The position numbers and the translations under genes are program-made. From assembly GCA_023387735.1 (NCBI GenBank), contig JAEWHP010000019.1, positions 62,001 through 126,000 of the forward strand: 64,000 nucleotides of DNA. Direction: 5' to 3'. The notes below the pieces were generated by a model. That model made no database searches. It was not told where the DNA came from and was given only the letters and a program-made list of their open reading frames with translations. Positions within the stretch are counted from its first letter, which is position 1; each line of letters begins with the position of its first letter. Below are positions 52,550 to 60,444 of the stretch, piece after piece. Origin of the DNA: Pseudomonadota bacterium (GTDB lineage Bacteria > Pseudomonadota > Alphaproteobacteria > Rhizobiales > Xanthobacteraceae).

Positions 52550-53584
52550 TCACTCGGGTTGAATGTTGGCGTCCTTGACGACCTTGGCCCATTTCTGGAT
52601 CTCGGTGCGAATGTGATCGGCGAATTGTGACGGCGTTCCGCCGACGGGGTCGACGCCCTGGTCGACGAAGCGCTTCTTCACATCGTCGGTCTTGAAGATC
52701 GCATTCATCTCGGCGTTCAGCTTCTGCACGACCTCCGGCCGCATGCCGGGCGGACCGACGATGCCGAACCAGACGGCGACCTCGTAGCCGGGAACGCCGG
52801 CCTCCGACACCGTGGGCACGTTCGGCGCGAGCGCCGAGCGCGTCTTGCTGCTGACGCCGAGCGCGCGCAACTTCTCGCCCTTGACCTGCGGCAGCACGTT
52901 CGGCGTGTTGTCGAAGGCGATGTCGATGTGCCCGCCGAGCATGTCGTTCACCATCGGCGCGCTGCCTTTGTAGGGCACGTGCACGAGGTCGATCCCGGCC
53001 ATGCTCTTGAACAACTCCATCGACAGGTGGTTGGACGAGCCGATGCCGGTGGAGCCGTAGCTGACCTTGCCGGGATTTTTCTTGGCGTAGTCGATCAGCT
53101 CCTTCACCGAATTGATCGGCAGCGAGGGTTTGATCACGAGGAGGTTCTGGGTCTGGCCCGCGAAGATCAGCGGCGTGAAATCCTTCACCGTGTCGTAGGG
53201 CAGGTTCTTGTAGATGCTGGGATTGGCGCCGAACGGAAACGCCACGCCGAGCAGCGTGTACCCGTCAGGCGGCGCCTTGGCGACGGACTCCGTGCCGATC
53301 AGCGTGCCGCCACCCGGCCGGTTCTCGACCACGACGGGAACGCCCCAGGCCTCGCTGAGTTTTTGCGAAACGATCCGCCCGAGCGTGTCGTTGAAGCCGC
53401 CGGGCGGGTAGGGGACGACGTAGCGGATGGTCCGGCTCGGGTAGTTGTCCTGATCGGCAGGCGCAGGGGCAGTCTGCGCCGACGCGGCGGTGGCGCCGAG
53501 CAGGAGAGCGACGAGCGCGCGGCAGGTGAAGTGAACGATACGGCGTGCGCTCGACAAAACTTCAGCCCGCTGCGCTTCAGACAT
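52550..53584 (-). CDS. Tripartite tricarboxylate transporter (TctC/Bug) receptor
   Basis: 344 aa periplasmic receptor. The signal peptide lies at about residues 15-38 (ALVALLLGATAASAQ). The mature start YPSRTIRYVVPYPPGGFNDTLGR and VVVENRPGGGTLIGTESVAKAPPDGYTLL are the classic Bug features binding a carboxylate through water molecules. Last gene of the six-gene GntR-flanked operon, overlapping the enolase gene by 8 nt. No TctA/TctB genes nearby. Confidence 0.93.
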   Translation of the reverse strand: MSEAQRAEVLSSARRIVHFTCRALVALLLGATAASAQTAPAPADQDNYPSRTIRYVVPYPPGGFNDTLGRIVSQKLSEAWGVPVVVENRPGGGTLIGTESVAKAPPDGYTLLGVAFPFGANPSIYKNLPYDTVKDFTPLIFAGQTQNLLVIKPSLPINSVKELIDYAKKNPGKVSYGSTGIGSSNHLSMELFKSMAGIDLVHVPYKGSAPMVNDMLGGHIDIAFDNTPNVLPQVKGEKLRALGVSSKTRSALAPNVPTVSEAGVPGYEVAVWFGIVGPPGMRPEVVQKLNAEMNAIFKTDDVKKRFVDQGVDPVGGTPSQFADHIRTEIQKWAKVVKDANIQPE

Positions 53585-54716
53585 AGCAAGGTCCCTCGAT
53601 CAGTGGATGGGCGTTGATGAAGTCTTCGTTGATCTCGACGCCGAGGCCCGGAATTTCCGACGGCCTGACGCAGCCGTCCTTGTCGAGCTTGTAGGGCACG
53701 CCGCCGACCTCGTCGCGGAACGGGTTGTGTTTGGCGACGTCGCCCTCGAAGTATCCGGGCAGATCGACGGCGGCGAGCGTGTTGATGGTCGCGGCCATGT
53801 TGATGCCCGTGGCTGAGGTGTGCGGGTTGTAGGAGAGCTTCCAGGCATAGGCCATGCCGGCAATGCGCATCGCCTCGGTGACGCCGCCGGTCTTGGAGAG
53901 ATCCGGCTGCACGAAGCTGACGGCGCCGTCCTCGATCAGGCGCGTGAACTCGAAGCGGGTGTAGTGATTTTCGCCGGCCGCCAGCGGCGTGGTGCCGAGC
54001 GAGGCCGCGGTCTGGTAGGAGCGGTAGTCCTGCGCCGGGAACGGTTCTTCGAGCCAGCCGATCTGCAGCTCTTCATAGGCCGGCATCACGCGGCGCACGT
54101 CATCGACCGTGTAGCCGGTGTTGGCGTCCACCAGGATCTCGATTTCGTCGCCGACCGCTTCGCGGACGGCGGTGGCGCGGGCGACGTCGTCGCGCGGATT
54201 GTCGCCGACGCGAAGTTTTATCGCGCGATAGCCTTGCGCGACATAGCCGAGGGCTTCCTGCGCCAGCGATGGCGGCGGCTGGTAGCCGAGCGAAATGCCG
54301 CCGGCATAGGCCTTGATCGGCTTCGAGGCGCCGCCGAGCAGCTTGTACAGCGGCCAGTCCGTCGCTTTCGCCCTTATATCCCACAGCGCGAGATCGAGGC
54401 CGCTCAAGGCCATCGCGGCGGCGTAACCCATGCCGTGGCTCGCCAGCTGCATCTGGTAGACGCGCTGCCAGACGCCGACGACGTCGATCGCATCCATGCC
54501 GACGACGAGTTCGGCGATGGTGGTGTCGATCAGCTTGGCGATCGCGCCGGGGCAGCGGCCGTGATGGGCCTCGCCCCATCCGGTCAGGCCTTCATCGGTG
54601 GTGACCTTCACCAGCACCGCGTCGCGCTTGACGGCGCGGCCGATGCCGAGCCGGACGTTCTGGCCCTCCGGCACGCGGTAGGAAATCGGGACGGCCTTGA
54701 TCGATGTAATACGCAT
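53577..54716 (-). CDS. Mandelate racemase/muconate lactonizing-type enolase (1)
   Basis: 379 aa. Metal and catalytic residues are recognisable: AIKLRVG (K-x-R), VDANTGY, WLEEPF, AGENHYT, QPDLSKTGG and NPHTSATG (His). Such enzymes abstract the alpha-proton of a carboxylate; many are sugar-acid dehydratases. It lies 8 nt after the hydroxyacid dehydrogenase stop and overlaps the receptor start. The exact reaction cannot be assigned. The ATG at 54716 is used; the frame is open upstream only because of opposite-frame reading. Confidence 0.9.
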   Translation of the reverse strand: MRITSIKAVPISYRVPEGQNVRLGIGRAVKRDAVLVKVTTDEGLTGWGEAHHGRCPGAIAKLIDTTIAELVVGMDAIDVVGVWQRVYQMQLASHGMGYAAAMALSGLDLALWDIRAKATDWPLYKLLGGASKPIKAYAGGISLGYQPPPSLAQEALGYVAQGYRAIKLRVGDNPRDDVARATAVREAVGDEIEILVDANTGYTVDDVRRVMPAYEELQIGWLEEPFPAQDYRSYQTAASLGTTPLAAGENHYTRFEFTRLIEDGAVSFVQPDLSKTGGVTEAMRIAGMAYAWKLSYNPHTSATGINMAATINTLAAVDLPGYFEGDVAKHNPFRDEVGGVPYKLDKDGCVRPSEIPGLGVEINEDFINAHPLIEGPCYV

Positions 54717-54724
54717 GTGGGACC

Positions 54725-55687
54725 TCATGCCGCCTTGTAGGCGGGATTGACGAGATTGAGCGGCGGCTCGCCGCGCAGGATACGAAGCATTTCCTCGGCC
54801 GATCCGACCGCCATCGCGCGGCCGCTGGTGGCGGTGATCCCGGCGGTGTGCGGCGTCAGCAGCAGGTTCGGACAATCGAACAGCGCGTTGTCCGTCGGCA
54901 GCGGCTGCACGTCGAACACATCGAGCGCCGCGCCGCCGATCTTCCGCGATCGCAGCGCATCGACGAGGGCAGGCGTCTCGATCACCGCGCCGCGCGAGAC
55001 GTTCACGAGCACGGCAGATTGCTTCATTCGCGCGATCAGCTCGCGGCTGACCATGCCGCGCGTCTCGTCGGTCAGCGCGCAGCAAACCGCGATCGCATCG
55101 CTGCGGGCGAACAGGTCCTGGAGCGAGACTTCTTCGATGCCGGAAGGCAGCGATCCCTTGCGGCGTGAGGTGCCGAGGACCTTCATCCCAAAACCGTCGC
55201 GTGCAATACCCGCGAGGTGGCGGCCGATGGTGCCGACGCCGAGGATGCCGAGTGTGGTTGTGCCAAGCTCGGTGAAGCCGTCCGCTGCCGGGCGCGCGGC
55301 ATTCCAGCCCTTGCTGCGCAAGTCGCTGTCGAGGCGATAGAGCGGGCGGCGTAGATGCATCAGCGCGGACATCACATATTCGGCCACCGCGTTGGTGTTG
55401 CTTCCCGGCAAATTGGCCACCGCGATGCCGCGCGCGGTGGCAGCCGCAACCGGGATGAAGTCGAGCCCTACGCCGTGCCGGACCATGCCCTTCAGCCGCG
55501 GCGCATGGTCGACGATATCGTCGGGCAGCTTGGCGCGCACGATGATACCGTCGGCCTCCCTGGCCCATTCGCGCAGGGTCTGTGCCTGCGCGTCGGGCGG
55601 CACGATCATCCTGACATGCGGCGCGAGAATCGCTTCGCCGTCGGGATGCATCGCATTGGTCAACAGGACGGTGGGTTTATCAGGCAT
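54725..55687 (-). CDS. D-isomer-specific 2-hydroxyacid dehydrogenase
   Basis: 320 aa NAD-dependent enzyme. Cofactor motif LGILGVGTIGRHLAGIARD (about 140-158), then VNVSRGAVIETPALVDAL (Arg of the triad) and LLTPHTAGIT near 280 with the His. It should interconvert a 2-keto and a 2-hydroxy acid. Overlaps the FAH gene by 8 nt and precedes the enolase (1) gene by 8 nt. Start ATG 55687. Confidence 0.92.
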   Translation of the reverse strand: MPDKPTVLLTNAMHPDGEAILAPHVRMIVPPDAQAQTLREWAREADGIIVRAKLPDDIVDHAPRLKGMVRHGVGLDFIPVAAATARGIAVANLPGSNTNAVAEYVMSALMHLRRPLYRLDSDLRSKGWNAARPAADGFTELGTTTLGILGVGTIGRHLAGIARDGFGMKVLGTSRRKGSLPSGIEEVSLQDLFARSDAIAVCCALTDETRGMVSRELIARMKQSAVLVNVSRGAVIETPALVDALRSRKIGGAALDVFDVQPLPTDNALFDCPNLLLTPHTAGITATSGRAMAVGSAEEMLRILRGEPPLNLVNPAYKAA

Positions 55688-56582
55688 GTGCAACGGGTCT
55701 TTCGATGATCGGATTGTGCAGGCGGCCGAGGCCCTCGACCTCGACTTCGACGGTCGAGCCGGGCTTGAGCCAGGCCGGCGGCTTGTGCAGGGCGGCCACG
55801 CCGGCCGGTGTGCCCGTCGCGATGATGTCGCCGGGCTCCAGCACCTGCAGCGTGGAAAGATAGGCGACGAGATCGGCGACATCGAACAGCATGTTCCGCG
55901 TCGAGCCCGACTGCAGCGTGCGGCCGTCGACCTTCAGCGACACCGTGAGCGCGTGCGGGTCCGGCACCTCGTCGCGCGAGGCGAGGAAGGGGCCGAACGG
56001 CCCGAACGTCTCAAAGTTCTTGCCGCGGTTGAAATGGCCGTCGGCCTTGATCATCTCGCTGGCGCTGATGTCGTTGAAGCAGCCATAAGCCACGACGTGG
56101 TCGAGCGCGCGATCCTTGCTGACCTTCTCGGCGCGGGTGCCGATCACGGCGGCCAGTTCGGCCTCGTAGGTGACGCCGCCGATGCCGCCCGGCAACACGA
56201 TCGGCGCTCCGTTCCCGATGATCGAGCGCGCCGCCTTCATGAAAAGTACCGGCTTGTCCGGCGGCGCCATGCCGCGCTCGGCCAGCGCATCGCGGTAGTT
56301 ATGCGCGATGCCGAAGACCCGTCGCGGCTTCGGCAGCGGCGCCATCAGCTTCACAGCGTCGAGCGGAAGTTTTGCCTCTTCGGCCATGCCGTGCGCGCCG
56401 ATGCGCACCACCGCGCCGGCAAGCCCGGCATCGATCAGGGCCAGCATCTGCGGCTTGGTGTCTCGCAGCGCCTCGCGCATCGAGGGATGCGCGAGATCGA
56501 CGATCTGGTTCCCGCCGGAATCGTCCTGAAGCAGCACGCCGGCGCGGACATAATCCTTCGTACTGAAGCTGACGAATTTCAT
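55680..56582 (-). CDS. Fumarylacetoacetate hydrolase family protein
   Basis: 300 aa. The C-terminal FAH domain (about 90-295) has the metal/acid motifs VTYEAELAAVIG and FNDISASE, then GDIIATGTPAGV. In sugar-acid routes such proteins cleave a 2,4-diketo acid; others decarboxylate or hydrate. It starts 16 nt after enolase (2), with overlap into the hydroxyacid dehydrogenase. Substrate unknown. Confidence 0.92.
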   Translation of the reverse strand: MKFVSFSTKDYVRAGVLLQDDSGGNQIVDLAHPSMREALRDTKPQMLALIDAGLAGAVVRIGAHGMAEEAKLPLDAVKLMAPLPKPRRVFGIAHNYRDALAERGMAPPDKPVLFMKAARSIIGNGAPIVLPGGIGGVTYEAELAAVIGTRAEKVSKDRALDHVVAYGCFNDISASEMIKADGHFNRGKNFETFGPFGPFLASRDEVPDPHALTVSLKVDGRTLQSGSTRNMLFDVADLVAYLSTLQVLEPGDIIATGTPAGVAALHKPPAWLKPGSTVEVEVEGLGRLHNPIIERPVAHA

Positions 56583-56598
56583 GGCGGAGATGCCCGGT

Positions 56599-57738
56599 TC
56601 AGCTGACGCGGTAGCGGTCGATCACCTTGCGATCGATCTCGATGCCGAGGCCGGCGCCGGTCGGCACCGCGATCACGCCCTTGACCTGGTCGATCGGCGT
56701 GACGGCGAGGTGATCGCGGAACGGATTTTCCTCCTGCTCGAATTCCAGCATCGGCGGCATCGGAAACAGGCTCGGCGGCTGGTTCGGGATCGAGGCCAGG
56801 AAGTGAATGGTGGCGGCGAGACCTACCGCGGAACCCCACGCATGCGGCACGCATTCCACGCCGTGCGCCGAGGCCAGCGCCGCGATCTTCTTGCATTCGG
56901 TGATGCCGCCCGCGGCGCAGACGTCCGGCTGCACGATATCCATCGCCTTGCGCACGATGGCGTCGCGAAAGCCCCAGCGGGTGAATTCGTTCTCGCCGCC
57001 CGCCACCGCCATGTCGAGCGCCCGCGACACCTCGACATACCCGTCGATGTCCTCGGGCGAGATCGGCTCCTCGAACCACTCGATATCGAGTTCTTCCAGC
57101 TTGCGGCCCAGCCGGATCGCTGCCGGAACGGTGAGGCAGTGATTGGCATCGACCATCAGCTTGACATCGGGGCCGATGGCGTCGCGCACCGCCTTGACGC
57201 GATCGAAGTCGCGCTTGATCGAGCCTAAGCCGATCTTCATCTTGATCGCCTTGAAGCCTTTGCGGACGTAGCCCGAGGCTTCCTCGACCGCCTCGTCGAC
57301 CAGCCGGTCCATGTCGGTGAAATAGAGCCCGGTGGCGTAGGCATCGACCTCGGTGCGGAACGCGCCGCCGATCAGCTTGTGAATCGGCTTGTTGCAGGCC
57401 TTGCCGATTATGTCCCACAGCGCGATGTCGATGCCGCTGATGGCGGCGATCGACATGCCCTTCGGGCCGTAATCCTTGATCCGGTTATAGAGATCCTCCC
57501 AGATCACCTCGACGTCGAACGGATCGCGGCCGATCACGCGCGGCGCCAGCTGGGTATCGATGAAGGCTTTTGCCACCGCGGAGGGGCCGTAGCACTCGCC
57601 CCAGCCCGTGATGCCGTCATCGGTCTCGATCTCGACGAGACACGTGCCGCGGGTCTTGTAGAGCCAGCCGCGCGAGGAAGTGAACGGCCGTGCGACCGGG
57701 GCTGCAACGACGTGACAGGTGATTTTCTTGATGGGCAA
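56599..57738 (-). CDS. Mandelate racemase/muconate lactonizing-type enolase (2)
   Basis: 379 aa, second enolase-superfamily member of the operon. Motifs AIKMKIG (K-x-K), VDANHCL, WFEEPI, GGENEFT, QPDVCAAGG and VPHAWGSAVG (His) fit the mandelate racemase subgroup. The start is most likely TTG (57738; LPIKKITC), as AAGAAGG lies about 8 nt upstream and no ATG is in frame nearby. It is 53 nt downstream of the first TctC gene. Distinct from enolase (1) in active-site details, so probably a different substrate or step. Confidence 0.88.
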   Translation of the reverse strand: MPIKKITCHVVAAPVARPFTSSRGWLYKTRGTCLVEIETDDGITGWGECYGPSAVAKAFIDTQLAPRVIGRDPFDVEVIWEDLYNRIKDYGPKGMSIAAISGIDIALWDIIGKACNKPIHKLIGGAFRTEVDAYATGLYFTDMDRLVDEAVEEASGYVRKGFKAIKMKIGLGSIKRDFDRVKAVRDAIGPDVKLMVDANHCLTVPAAIRLGRKLEELDIEWFEEPISPEDIDGYVEVSRALDMAVAGGENEFTRWGFRDAIVRKAMDIVQPDVCAAGGITECKKIAALASAHGVECVPHAWGSAVGLAATIHFLASIPNQPPSLFPMPPMLEFEQEENPFRDHLAVTPIDQVKGVIAVPTGAGLGIEIDRKVIDRYRVS

Positions 57739-57791
57739 GCGCGTGGCCTTCTTTGTCTTGTGGTGGGATGAGAGAGCGGCGATGCCGCCGC

Positions 57792-58763
57792 TTATTCTTT
57801 CTGGTCCTTGAAGACCTGCGCGGCGACGGTGCCGAGCGCGCTGGCGACGCTGTCGATTTCCTTGGTCAGGGCATCGCCGGTGAGGTCGTCGACCAGAAAC
57901 GCGTTCTTCTTGGAAAACTCCTTGAAGCGCGGATCCTGGATCGCCGCACGAAATGCCGAGATCAGCTTGGTCCTGACGTCGGCGGGCAGGCCGGCGGGCG
58001 CGACCACATAGGCCATCTGCACGACAGGCCCGAACGGGAACACGTCGTAGCCCTTGTCCTTGAAGGTCGGCACATCGGGAAACATTTCCAGCCGCTCGTT
58101 GGCGAAGACGCCGATCGGCTTCAGCAGGCCTTCCTGGATCTGGCCCAGCGTTTCCGACGGCTTCAGCACGCCGGACGCGACGTGGCCGCCGAGCAAATCG
58201 GCGACCACCTTCGAGCCGCCGGTGTAGGGGACGTTGACGTAGTTGGTGCCGGCGGCGCGCGCGGTCATCGACGCAAAGATGTGGTTGAGGTTGTAATTGC
58301 CGGGCGTGCCGATCGTCACCTTGTCGGGATTGGCCTTCATCAGCTTGATGAAATCGTCGAGCGATTTCTGCTCGGCCTTGGCCGGTACCAGCAGCATCAA
58401 CGGATCGGTCGAGACGCGGGCGATGTGGGTGAACTGCGCGTTGGTGAGCGGCGTCTTGCCCTGCGCAATGAGTGCCAGCGTCGAGCTGGTGCCCATGCCG
58501 ATGGTGTAGCCGTCGGGCGCAGCCGTCGCGACCCGGCGCATGCCGATGGTGCCGGTGGCCCCGGCCACGTTCTCGATCACGAGCTTGATGCCGTGCTCGC
58601 GCAGGATCGGGTCCAGCGCCCGGATCGCCACGTCGTTCGAACCGCCGGCGTTCCAGGGCACGATGAAGGTGACGTCCCGCGAGGGATAGGTTTGGGCGTG
58701 GGCGGCGGTAGCCTGGAACGCAGCCAGCGCGCAGGCGAGAATAATCGAGCTCATCTTGAGCAT
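57792..58763 (-). CDS. Tripartite tricarboxylate transporter (TctC/Bug) receptor
   Basis: 323 aa. Signal peptide MSSIILACALAAFQATAAHAQ (about 4-24). The mature YPSRDVTFIVPWNAGGSNDV and VIENVAGATGTIG segments are typical. First gene of the operon; GGGAGG precedes ATG 58763. An 18-bp perfect palindrome sits just upstream, probably the GntR operator. Cognate permease genes are missing from the window. Confidence 0.93.
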   Translation of the reverse strand: MLKMSSIILACALAAFQATAAHAQTYPSRDVTFIVPWNAGGSNDVAIRALDPILREHGIKLVIENVAGATGTIGMRRVATAAPDGYTIGMGTSSTLALIAQGKTPLTNAQFTHIARVSTDPLMLLVPAKAEQKSLDDFIKLMKANPDKVTIGTPGNYNLNHIFASMTARAAGTNYVNVPYTGGSKVVADLLGGHVASGVLKPSETLGQIQEGLLKPIGVFANERLEMFPDVPTFKDKGYDVFPFGPVVQMAYVVAPAGLPADVRTKLISAFRAAIQDPRFKEFSKKNAFLVDDLTGDALTKEIDSVASALGTVAAQVFKDQKE

Positions 58764-58784
58764 TGTTGTTTCCTCCCGTTTTGT

Positions 58785-58802
58785 TGTTTGTTATAACAAA
58801 CA
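58785..58802. promoter_or_regulatory. Perfect 18-bp palindrome, probable GntR operator
   Basis: TGTTTGTTATAACAAACA is identical to its reverse complement. It lies 22 nt before the TctC start and 72 nt before the GntR start. FadR/GntR-family regulators bind short AT-centred palindromes of this shape, so it should serve autoregulation and control of the operon. Confidence 0.75.
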
Positions 58803-58874
58803 TCGTGAAGCGGTCAATAGATCGTTAACCTTTGGAATTTGCGCCATGCCGCGCGCTGCGATAGCGAGCGTCCG

Positions 58875-59570
58875 ATGACGACGGCACTGAAACGAATCGA
58901 ACGCGAGCCGCTGTGGGATCTCGCGCACGCGCAGTTGCGCGATGCGCTGCTGGCCGGCCGCTTCGAGCCCGGCACGGTGCTGACATTGCGTGCGCTGGCA
59001 GAAAGTTTCGGCACGTCGATCACGCCGGTACGCGATGCCGTTACGCGCCTGGTGGCGCAGGGCGTGCTGCAGCAGGGACCGCGCAATTCGGCGATCGTGC
59101 CGAACCTGACGCGCAAGGAACTGGCTGATCTCACGGTGGTGCGCTGCGCCCTCGAAGGCCGCGCGGCGCGGGAAGCGGCGCTGCAGAAACATGACGCCGC
59201 GGCACTTCGCCAGCTCGAGGAGCGGCTCGCAAAAATGCAGTCGCTGATCCAGGCGCGAAAGCTGGAGAGCTATCTCGAGCATCACCGGAAATTCCATTTC
59301 GGGATCTACGCGATGTCCGGCATCCCGCTGATGGTCGAGACCATCGAGAACATGTGGCTGCGCTGCGGCCCGGTGCTGTCCTTCGTGATCCCCGAATACG
59401 TCGTGCTGCTGAAGGGCTGGGATCACCACACCGCCGCGCTGAAGGCGATCGTGGCCGGCGATGCCGAGCGCGCCGAAGCCGAGATCGTCGCCGACATCAC
59501 CGAAGCCGCGCACTACCTCGGCGGCCTTGCGGATGCGACCGGGCAATTGCGCCGGCCGGCGATCAAGTAG
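58875..59570 (+). CDS. GntR family (FCD) transcriptional regulator
   Basis: 231 aa. The N-terminal winged helix DLAHAQLRDALLAGRFEPGTVLTLRALAESFGTSITPVRDAVTRL (about 15-60) and the helical FCD domain (about 90-220) with H/D metal-type residues (YLEHHRKFHFGIY, WDHHTAALKAI) are present. ATG 58875 is preferred; a TTG in frame at 58839 is weaker. Divergent from the six-gene operon and its likely repressor. Its TAG stop is part of the next repeat. Confidence 0.92.
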   Translation: MTTALKRIEREPLWDLAHAQLRDALLAGRFEPGTVLTLRALAESFGTSITPVRDAVTRLVAQGVLQQGPRNSAIVPNLTRKELADLTVVRCALEGRAAREAALQKHDAAALRQLEERLAKMQSLIQARKLESYLEHHRKFHFGIYAMSGIPLMVETIENMWLRCGPVLSFVIPEYVVLLKGWDHHTAALKAIVAGDAERAEAEIVADITEAAHYLGGLADATGQLRRPAIK

Positions 59571-59655
59571 GGTGGGTTAGCCGAAGGCGTAACCCACCGC
59601 CGGCCGAACGGCATCGCGAGAAATCGGTGGGTTACGCTGCGCTAACCCACCCTAC
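59567..59655. repeat. Family D palindromic repeat
   Basis: GTAGGGTGGGTTAGCCGAAG at the left and CGCTAACCCACCCTAC at the right are inverted arms; GTAACCCACCG / CGGTGGGTTAC are inner arms. Its first bases include the GntR stop codon (59568-59570), as at 25766. Confidence 0.9.
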
Positions 59656-59683
59656 GATCCCGACTACGCGGATACTGCTCATT

Positions 59684-59783
59684 CCTCATGGTGAGGAGGC
59701 GCGTAGCGCCGTCTCGAACCACGAGGCCCCGCTGGTGCCATTCATCCTTCGAGACGCCGCTTTCGCGGCTCCTCAGGATGAGG
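59684..59783. repeat. Family A palindromic repeat, two inverted subunits
   Basis: Subunit 1 is 59684-59730 (CCTCATGGTGAGGAGG ... GTCTCGAACCACGAGG, one imperfect base). Subunit 2 is 59743-59783 (CATCCTTCGAGACG ... CTCAGGATGAGG). It lies between the convergent GntR and cupin genes, next to a family D repeat. Confidence 0.88.
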
Positions 59784-59823
59784 TCTGGCACTTTGGTGCG
59801 CTCGTAATGACGCGGATGGAGCT

Positions 59824-60156
59824 TCAATCCACAATGAACAGCTTCACACCCGTCTTCGTCGAAGACCGGTGCGCGGCATCGCCGAAATCCGACACCTGAT
59901 AGCTCATGCCTGGCTTGAGCGTGAACCTGCGCCCATCGCGCAATTCGGTTTCGAGTTCGCCTTCAAGCACGTAGAGCACATGCCCGCGGTCGCACCAGTG
60001 ATCGGCGAGATAGCCCGGCGAATACTCGACCATGCGCACGCGCAGGTCACCGATATCGAGCGTGCGCCACAGCGCGTCGCCGGTGACGCCGGGATGCGCC
60101 GTCGTCGGCATCCGGCTCCAGTCGGTGACGGTGAAGGGCAGGGTGGGGATTTTCAT
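59824..60156 (-). CDS. Cupin-fold protein of the DHCW-motif type
   Basis: 110 aa single cupin. The barrel core is visible as ADHWCDRGHVLYVLEGELETEL followed by FTLKPGMSYQVSDFGDAAHRS; the D-H-W-C stretch defines the group and H residues could bind a metal. Function unknown. ATG 60156 lies 24 nt before a family B repeat. It is convergent with GntR and divergent from guaA. Confidence 0.83.
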   Translation of the reverse strand: MKIPTLPFTVTDWSRMPTTAHPGVTGDALWRTLDIGDLRVRMVEYSPGYLADHWCDRGHVLYVLEGELETELRDGRRFTLKPGMSYQVSDFGDAAHRSSTKTGVKLFIVD

Positions 60157-60179
60157 GCGGGTGTGTCCTTGAGGCCTGT

Positions 60180-60276
60180 CGTCATTCCGGGGCGATGCGA
60201 AGCATCGAACTACGGTGCGCAATTGCGCACCTGAGAATCTCGAGATTCCGGGTTCGCTTCGCGCCCCGGAATGACG
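60180..60276. repeat. Family B palindromic repeat (with insert)
   Basis: CGTCATTCCGGGGCGATGCG and CGCGCCCCGGAATGACG form the ends; the centre GAATCTCGAGATTC is the same as in other copies, and an extra GGTGCGCAATTGCGCACC palindrome has been inserted (60213-60230). Confidence 0.88.
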
Positions 60277-60335
60277 GTCATCTAATGCACCAGATGGTTT
60301 GCCGAACCCTGTCTGATCTTCCCCGTGGCATTCAA

Positions 60336-60360
60336 ATTAGGTTAATATTACTTACCTAAT
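60336..60360. promoter_or_regulatory. AT-rich inverted repeat upstream of guaA
   Basis: ATTAGGT and ACCTAAT are perfect 7-bp arms around TAATATTACTT, 85-109 nt before the guaA start. It may be an operator or cover the guaA promoter; its ligand or protein is unknown. Confidence 0.45.
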
Positions 60361-60444
60361 CGCATTTGTCCATGCCTCACAAAGAATGTGGGCTGGCCGT
60401 TTCCCGCGGTTGCGAGGCTGGTCGGCGTCGCGTATCTGCTTGCC

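Noticed and set aside
53577..55568. Apparent 663-residue extension of enolase 1
   Set aside because: The N-terminal part is the 2-hydroxyacid dehydrogenase gene in a wrong frame. The true start is 54716.
56599..58803. Apparent 734-residue fusion of a receptor-like region and an enolase
   Set aside because: Only the C-terminal part is coding. The upstream part reads the TctC gene in a wrong frame, and TctC itself is complete at 57792-58763.
1..60276. CRISPR array
   Set aside because: The repeats are dispersed, palindromic, of several families and lack regular spacers or cas genes.
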